A DNA stretch of 64,000 bases, from NCBI RefSeq assembly GCF_023101165.1, contig NZ_CP078076.1:682001-746000 (forward strand), given 5' to 3'. Position 1 is the first letter of the stretch. Each line of letters opens with the position of its first letter. Origin of the DNA: Microbacterium sufflavum (GTDB lineage: Bacteria; Actinomycetota; Actinomycetes; Actinomycetales; Microbacteriaceae). A program made the translations under genes and the position numbers. The notes beneath the pieces were generated by a model. The model saw only the letters and a program-made list of their open reading frames with translations. It did no database searches and was not told the origin of the DNA. Below are positions 59,494 through 64,000 of this stretch, piece by piece.

Positions 59494-61710
59494 TCAGTCG
59501 TCGAGCAGCTCGGCCTCGATCACGTCGTCGTCGTCCTCCGCGGGCTCGGGCTCGGGGGTCGTCGACGTGAGCACGAGTCCCGAGCCGTCGGCCGCCACGT
59601 CCACGCGGACGGTGTCGCCGTCGCGCACGCCACCGGAGAGCAGCGCCGTGGCCAGCTTGTTCTGCACCTCGGTCTGGATGAGCCGGCGCAGCGGCCGCGC
59701 ACCGAACATCGGGTCGTAGCCGCGTTCGGCGAGCCACGCCCGCGCGTCCGGGGTGACGGCGAGCGTGAGCCGGCGGTCCTTGAGCCGGTCGTGCAGCTGG
59801 TCGACCGACAGCTCCACGATCTGCGCGAGGTCGTCCTCGCTCAGCGCGCTGAACATCACGATGTCGTCGAGCCGGTTGAGGAACTCCGGGCGGAACGCCT
59901 GCCGCACCAGCGCCATCACCTGCTCGCGCTTCTCGTCGGGCGAGAGCACGGGGTCGATGAGGATCGGCGAGCCGAGGTTCGAGGTGAGGATCAGGATCAC
60001 GTTCGAGAAGTCGACCGTGCGACCCTGGCCGTCGGTGAGGCGGCCGTCGTCGAGCACCTGCAGCAGCACGTCGAACACCTCGGGGTGCGCCTTCTCCACC
60101 TCGTCGAGCAGCACCACGCTGTACGGACGACGCCGCACGGCCTCGGTGAGCTGGCCGCCCTGCTCGTAGCCGACGTACCCGGGAGGGGCGCCGACGAGCC
60201 GGGAGACCGAGTGCTTCTCGCCGTACTCCGACATGTCGATGCGCACCATGGCGTGCTCGTCGTCGAAGAGGAACGCGGCGAGCGCCTTGGCCAGCTCGGT
60301 CTTTCCGACACCGGTCGGACCGAGGAACAGGAACGATCCGGTCGGACGGCCGGGGTCGCTGATGCCCGCACGGGAGCGGCGCACCGCGTCGGACACGGCC
60401 TTCACGGCATCCTTCTGGCCGATCAGGCGCTTGCCGAGCTCGTTCTCCAGGTGCAGCAGCTTCTCGCTCTCGCCCTGGAGCAGACGCCCGACGGGGATGC
60501 CCGTCCAGGCGGCGATCACCGCGGCGATGTCCTCCTCGGTCACCTGCTCGTTCACCATGCGCGGCTCGGTCGAGGTGGTCGCCTCCGCCTGCTCCGCTTC
60601 GGCGATCTCGCGCTCCAGCCGCTTGATGGTCTCGTACTCGAGCTTGGACGCCTTCGTGTAGTCGGCGTTGCGCATCGCGAGGTCGCGCTGGGTGACGGCG
60701 TCGTCGAGCTGCTTCTTCAGCTCGCCGACGCGGTTGAGCCCCTGACGCTCGCGCGCCCAGCGGGCCTCGAGGCCGGCGAGCTCCTTCTCCAGCTCGACCA
60801 GGTGCTCGCGCAGCGCGCCGAGGCGCTCCTTCGAGGCGGCATCCTTCTCACGCTTGAGGGCCAGCTCCTCCAGCTTGAGCCGGTCGACCTGACGCTTGAG
60901 CTGGTCGATCTCGACCGGGGAGGAGTCGATCTCCATCTTGAGCCGCGACATCGACTCGTCGATCAGGTCGATGGCCTTGTCCGGGAGCTGCCGAGCGGGC
61001 AGGTACCGGTTGGACAGGGCGGCCGCCGCCACGAGGGCGCTGTCGGAGATCGTCACCCCGTGGTGCGCCTCGTAGCGCCCCTTGAGGCCGCGGAGGATCG
61101 CGATCGTGTCCTCGACCGATGGCTCGCCGACATACACCTGCTGGAACCGGCGCTCCAGGGCCGCGTCCTTCTCGATGAACTCGCGGTACTCGTTGAGCGT
61201 GGTCGCGCCGATGAGCCGCAGCTCGCCGCGGGCCAGCATCGGCTTGAGCATGTTGGAGGCCGCGACGGAGCCCTCCCCGCCGCCCGCGCCCATGAGCACG
61301 TGCAGCTCGTCGATGAAGGTGATGACGCGCCCGTCCGATTCGGTGATCTCCTTGAGCACCTGCTTCAGCCGCTCCTCGAACTGCCCGCGGTACATGGCAC
61401 CGGCCACGAGGGCGGAGATGTCGAGCGTGACGAGCTCCTTGTCCTTCAGCGACTCGGCCACGTCGCCCGCGACGATGCGCTGCGCGAGCCCTTCGACGAC
61501 GGCCGTCTTGCCGACGCCGGGCTCGCCGATCAGCACCGGGTTGTTCTTGGTGCGACGCGTGAGGACCTGGCTGACGCGTCGGATCTCGCTGTCCCGTCCG
61601 ATGACGGGGTCGAGCTTGCCCTCGCGGGCGCGGTCGGTCAGGTTGATGCCGAACTGCTCGAGGGCGGACTGCTGTTCCTGGTTCGGGGATCCGGTCTGCG
61701 GGGTGGTCAT
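59494..61710 (-). CDS. clpB: ClpB-type AAA+ disaggregase lacking the N-domain
   Basis: The 738-residue chaperone has two AAA+ modules. The first shows Walker A G-E-P-G-V-G-K-T (62-69), the F-I-D-E-L-H Walker B and pore segment; a long coiled-coil M-domain (about 280-420) follows; the second shows [17 protein letters not shown] and P-P-G-Y-V-G. The M-domain identifies a ClpB-type disaggregase that works with DnaK. The usual N-terminal Clp_N repeats (about 140 residues) are missing: residue 35 already begins D-P-V-I-G-R-D. A HAIR element upstream indicates HspR heat-shock control. The start is the ATG after a GGAGG-like site. Confidence 0.9.
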   Translation of the reverse strand: MTTPQTGSPNQEQQSALEQFGINLTDRAREGKLDPVIGRDSEIRRVSQVLTRRTKNNPVLIGEPGVGKTAVVEGLAQRIVAGDVAESLKDKELVTLDISALVAGAMYRGQFEERLKQVLKEITESDGRVITFIDELHVLMGAGGGEGSVAASNMLKPMLARGELRLIGATTLNEYREFIEKDAALERRFQQVYVGEPSVEDTIAILRGLKGRYEAHHGVTISDSALVAAAALSNRYLPARQLPDKAIDLIDESMSRLKMEIDSSPVEIDQLKRQVDRLKLEELALKREKDAASKERLGALREHLVELEKELAGLEARWARERQGLNRVGELKKQLDDAVTQRDLAMRNADYTKASKLEYETIKRLEREIAEAEQAEATTSTEPRMVNEQVTEEDIAAVIAAWTGIPVGRLLQGESEKLLHLENELGKRLIGQKDAVKAVSDAVRRSRAGISDPGRPTGSFLFLGPTGVGKTELAKALAAFLFDDEHAMVRIDMSEYGEKHSVSRLVGAPPGYVGYEQGGQLTEAVRRRPYSVVLLDEVEKAHPEVFDVLLQVLDDGRLTDGQGRTVDFSNVILILTSNLGSPILIDPVLSPDEKREQVMALVRQAFRPEFLNRLDDIVMFSALSEDDLAQIVELSVDQLHDRLKDRRLTLAVTPDARAWLAERGYDPMFGARPLRRLIQTEVQNKLATALLSGGVRDGDTVRVDVAADGSGLVLTSTTPEPEPAEDDDDVIEAELLDD

Positions 61711-61775
61711 GCGCTCCTCCTGGAGGTACTCCTTCTGGTCGGCCCCGCCGCCGAAGTCCGGGGACGGGATAAAAA

Positions 61776-61796
61776 GTTGAGCCGTGTTGACTCAAG
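61776..61796 (-). promoter_or_regulatory. HspR/HAIR element upstream of clpB
   Basis: On the minus strand the sequence CTTGAGT-N7-GCTCAAC matches the HspR HAIR consensus CTTGAGT-N7-ACTCAAG at 12 of 14 positions. TTGAGT inside it could serve as a -35, with TTATCC 17 bp downstream as -10, so HspR binding would cover the promoter. It lies 66 bp upstream of the clpB start. Confidence 0.8.
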
Positions 61797-61831
61797 TTTA
61801 CCATTCCGGGGGTCGTGCCTCCAGCCCGTCG

Positions 61832-63031
61832 TCACCTCTCCCGGACGATGGCATCCCAGACCGCGGCGGCGACCTCGCGCTTCGACCCCGATGCGGTGCC
61901 GGCCGCGGTACCGCCAGGACCGAGGATGTGCACGGTGTTCTCCGCGCGCTCGAAGCCGCGGTCCCAGCCGACCTCGTTCACCACCAGCAGGTCGACCCCC
62001 TTGCGCTGCTGCTTCGCGCGGGCGCGGTCGAGCATCTCGGCCTCGTCCTCCGGCGTCTCCGCGGCGAACGCGATCACGAGCTGTCCCGCGCGCCGAGCGG
62101 CCGCGAGCCCGGCGACGATGTCCTCGTTCTCCACGAGCTCGATCGGCGGCACGCCCCCGGTGTCCTTCGTGAGCTTGCGCGCCGACACCTCGACCGGGCG
62201 ATAGTCGGCCACCGCCGCCGCCATGACCACGACCTGGGCGTCCGCGCCCGCCTCGGCCATCGCGGCGGACAGCTCCGCGGCCGTGCCGACCGTGACCACC
62301 CGGATGCCCGGATGCCGCGCGGCCTCGCGCACGTCGCCCGACACGTTCGCCGCCACCAGGGTCACCTCGGCTCCGCGGGCGGCGGCTTCGGCGGCCAGGG
62401 CGACCCCCTGCCGCCCGCTGGAACGGTTGCCGAGGAAGCGCACCGGATCGATCGGCTCGCGCGTGCCACCCGCCGACACCACCACGCGGACGCCGGCGAG
62501 GTCGCCGGGCGTGAGGAGGGCCTGCGCCGCCGCGAACACCTCCTCCGGCTCCGCCATCCGCCCCGGACCGCTGTCGCCACCCGCCAGCTCGCCGTCGGCC
62601 GGACCGACCACGTGCACGCCGCGCTCACGGAGCGTGCCCATGTTCGCCTGCGTGGCGGGGTGCCGCCACATCTCCGCGTGCATCGCCGGGGCCACCAGCA
62701 CCGGCGCCTCGGTCGCGAGCAGGGTGGTGCCCAGGAGGTCGTCGGCCAGCCCTGCGGCCATCTTCGCGAGCGTGTTGGCGGTCGCGGGCGCCACCACCAC
62801 GAGCTCCGCGGCCTGCCCGAGCGCGACGTGGCGCACCTTCGCCACATCGTCGTGCACGCTCGTGGTGACCGGGTGCCTGCTGATCGCCTCCCACGTCGGC
62901 AGCCCCACGAAACGCAGGGCGTCCGCCGTGGGCACCACTGTCACGTCGTGACCCGCCTTCGTCAGCAGGCGCACCAGGTGCACCGTCTTGTAGGCGGCGA
63001 TGCCGCCCGTGACCCCCACCACGATGTTCAC
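61832..63031 (-). CDS. coaBC: Bifunctional phosphopantothenoylcysteine synthetase/decarboxylase
   Basis: CoaBC makes 4'-phosphopantetheine in coenzyme A synthesis. The 399-residue protein has the flavoprotein CoaC half with G-V-T-G-G-I-A-A-Y-K, the catalytic His in V-R-H-V-A-L-G and P-A-T-A-N-T, then the CoaB half with S-A-G-G-T-R-E-P-I-D-P-V-R and N-R-S-S-G and the K-L-T-K-D Lys motif. The active-site flap reads E-L-A-G-G-D-S-G-P-G-R-M, so Gly151 stands where E. coli Dfp has Cys158. It starts with GTG; the open frame upstream is not homologous. Upstream of clpB's promoter region it ends without overlap. Confidence 0.93.
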   Translation of the reverse strand: MNIVVGVTGGIAAYKTVHLVRLLTKAGHDVTVVPTADALRFVGLPTWEAISRHPVTTSVHDDVAKVRHVALGQAAELVVVAPATANTLAKMAAGLADDLLGTTLLATEAPVLVAPAMHAEMWRHPATQANMGTLRERGVHVVGPADGELAGGDSGPGRMAEPEEVFAAAQALLTPGDLAGVRVVVSAGGTREPIDPVRFLGNRSSGRQGVALAAEAAARGAEVTLVAANVSGDVREAARHPGIRVVTVGTAAELSAAMAEAGADAQVVVMAAAVADYRPVEVSARKLTKDTGGVPPIELVENEDIVAGLAAARRAGQLVIAFAAETPEDEAEMLDRARAKQQRKGVDLLVVNEVGWDRGFERAENTVHILGPGGTAAGTASGSKREVAAAVWDAIVRER

Positions 63032-63167
63032 GTCTCGATTCTGCCCCAGCCCGCCCCCGCCCGGGCCTGCAGGATCGCAGAGGGGCCGGGCACGCCCGGT
63101 CCCGCGCACGTCGTCGACGCCGCGCCGGGAGGGCCCCGGCGCGCGCGGGCGACCTAGACTCGGGAGG

Positions 63168-63866
63168 GTGTGCACGGTCGTGATCGATGTCGAGACTGCC
63201 GGTTCGGCACGGCTCCTGGCCGTGCGAGACGAGGATCCTCACCGCGAGTGGGACGCGCTCGGCCCGTGGTGGCCGGAGCAGTATCCGGGGGTGATCGGCA
63301 TCCGCGACCGCCGGGCGGGCGGGGCCTGGCTCGCGGTGAACCCGCAGGAGCGCCGCCTCGCGGTGCTGCTCAACCGTGCCGACGTGAACGACCTCCCCGG
63401 CCCCGCGGCATCGCGCGGATCGCTGCCGCTCGAATCGGTGTCGGGCCGTTCGCCGCAGGGCCTCCCCCGCATGCACGGGTTCAACCTGCTCGAGGTGGGG
63501 CCCGACGGCGCGCGGGTGGTGTCGTGGGACGGCGCGGCGCTGCGCGAGACCCCGGTGACGCCCGGAACCCACATGATCGCGCACGACGACCTGGACGACG
63601 AGCAGACGCCGCGCATCACCGCGTGGCTGCCGGAGTTCCGCGCCCTCGGGCCCGCCGCGGCGAGCGCCGACTGGGTCGCGGAGTGGACGGCGCTGCTCGG
63701 GGCCTCCGCGGAGCTGTCACCCGAGGACGACCGCGCGATCATCCGCGACAACCGTCCGCACGGGTATCCGACGCAGTCGCTGCTGTACGCCGTGGCCGCG
63801 GTCACCCCCGCGGGGGTCGAGGTGCGCGACGTCACCCTCCCGTCCCCCGCGCACTGGACCGCCTGA
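63168..63866 (+). CDS. NRDE (TANGO2-like) family protein
   Basis: The 232-residue protein begins V/M-C-T-V-V-I-D-V; the Cys2 after initiator removal is the expected N-terminal nucleophile of this Ntn-hydrolase-like family. The namesake region appears here as V-R-D-E-D-P-H (R-D-E in place of N-R-D-E), and V-N-P-Q-E-R-R-L-A-V-L-L-N follows. The family has been linked to haem handling and lipid homeostasis in eukaryotes (TANGO2/HRG-9); its bacterial role is unclear. TAGACT (63155-63160) lies 7 nt before the GTG, and choosing this start puts Cys at position 2, which supports it. Confidence 0.87.
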   Translation: MCTVVIDVETAGSARLLAVRDEDPHREWDALGPWWPEQYPGVIGIRDRRAGGAWLAVNPQERRLAVLLNRADVNDLPGPAASRGSLPLESVSGRSPQGLPRMHGFNLLEVGPDGARVVSWDGAALRETPVTPGTHMIAHDDLDDEQTPRITAWLPEFRALGPAAASADWVAEWTALLGASAELSPEDDRAIIRDNRPHGYPTQSLLYAVAAVTPAGVEVRDVTLPSPAHWTA

Positions 63867-63870
63867 CCCG

Positions 63871-63913
63871 CGGCACCCTGACCCACGGCACCCTGACCCA
63901 CGGCGCCCTGGCC
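63871..63913. repeat. Short tandem repeat, 15-bp unit
   Basis: CGGCACCCTGACCCA occurs twice in a row, followed by a third, imperfect copy, directly after the NRDE stop. It looks like slippage-prone filler; no function is evident. The remaining 87 bases to the window end hold no feature I can support. Confidence 0.75.
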
Positions 63914-64000
63914 TTCCGGATCGAAACCGCGCCTCCCCGCGCCTCCCCCGGCACGCCATCCACGCCGCACGACCCGCACCGCCCGGCACCGACCCGGCGC

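Overview
The window is GC-rich (roughly 70 percent by eye), with densely packed genes, many GTG starts, frequent ATGA/GTGA stop-start overlaps, an alpha2-type GlyRS, an HspR/HAIR heat-shock element and glutamyl-tRNA reductase haem synthesis. This points to an actinobacterium, most likely Microbacteriaceae (Microbacterium-like). The genus is an inference from gene content; no rRNA or tRNA gene is present to confirm it. The window looks like ordinary chromosome, with one small inserted cassette.

Layout. 1-5.4 kb: divergent hemE/hemA, a FitA/VapB-type toxin-antitoxin pair with a palindromic operator, an HhH-GPD protein with a DUF1801 protein, and an ABC-F ATPase. 5.6-9.2 kb: epoxide hydrolase divergent from a WYL regulator, then glyS. 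9.3-15 kb: POT peptide transporter, GNAT and HIT-like proteins, lactate 2-monooxygenase-like enzyme and a DHA2-type MFS exporter. 15.0-16.3 kb: a 1.2-kb cassette bounded by a 55-bp direct repeat of the 3' end of the neighbouring beta-lactamase-like gene; it carries a leader ORF, a secreted Cys-containing protein and a two-TM protein. 16.3-23.8 kb: the catalytically degenerate beta-lactamase-like protein, an M13 peptidase, DUF1992, a MATE transporter, a SpoU methyltransferase and mntH with twin operators. 23.8-29.9 kb: NhaC antiporter plus amidohydrolase opposite a TetR regulator, an MntR-like regulator, HAD phosphatase, YdeI-like protein and a small membrane protein. 29.9-40.4 kb: a muropeptide/MurNAc uptake and recycling locus (SBP, two permeases, MurQ, AnmK, AmiE-like serine hydrolase, fused ATPase) divergent from a MurR-like RpiR regulator and a frameshifted MFS gene. 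40.5-41.1 kb: tandemly duplicated membrane coiled-coil proteins. 41.1-45.7 kb: ROK kinase, pyrE, xthA, Cof-type HAD and a VOC/HxlR/DHFR-like operon. 45.7-51 kb: two-component system, BenE transporter and NatAB-type ABC exporter. 51-57.8 kb: PutA opposite a LysR regulator, a GT4 glycosyltransferase and a nitroreductase. 57.9-63.9 kb: APC permease, a ClpB-type chaperone under a HAIR element, coaBC and an NRDE protein.

How genes work together. The 30-40 kb locus is the most coherent system. An Opp/Dpp importer would bring in cell-wall fragments, the serine hydrolase would strip peptide, AnmK would phosphorylate anhydro-MurNAc, MurQ would convert MurNAc-6P to GlcNAc-6P, and MurR would act at an inverted repeat that overlaps the -35 of the structural operon. 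MntR and mntH also fit together: the regulator keeps Mn-type ligands, and mntH has two matching operator copies, one overlapping its start codon. Across the window about nineteen genes carry a TANNNT-like -10 hexamer 6-7 nt before the start codon, which implies widespread leaderless transcription and helped decide starts. The best candidate for something undescribed is the cassette at 15.0-16.3 kb.
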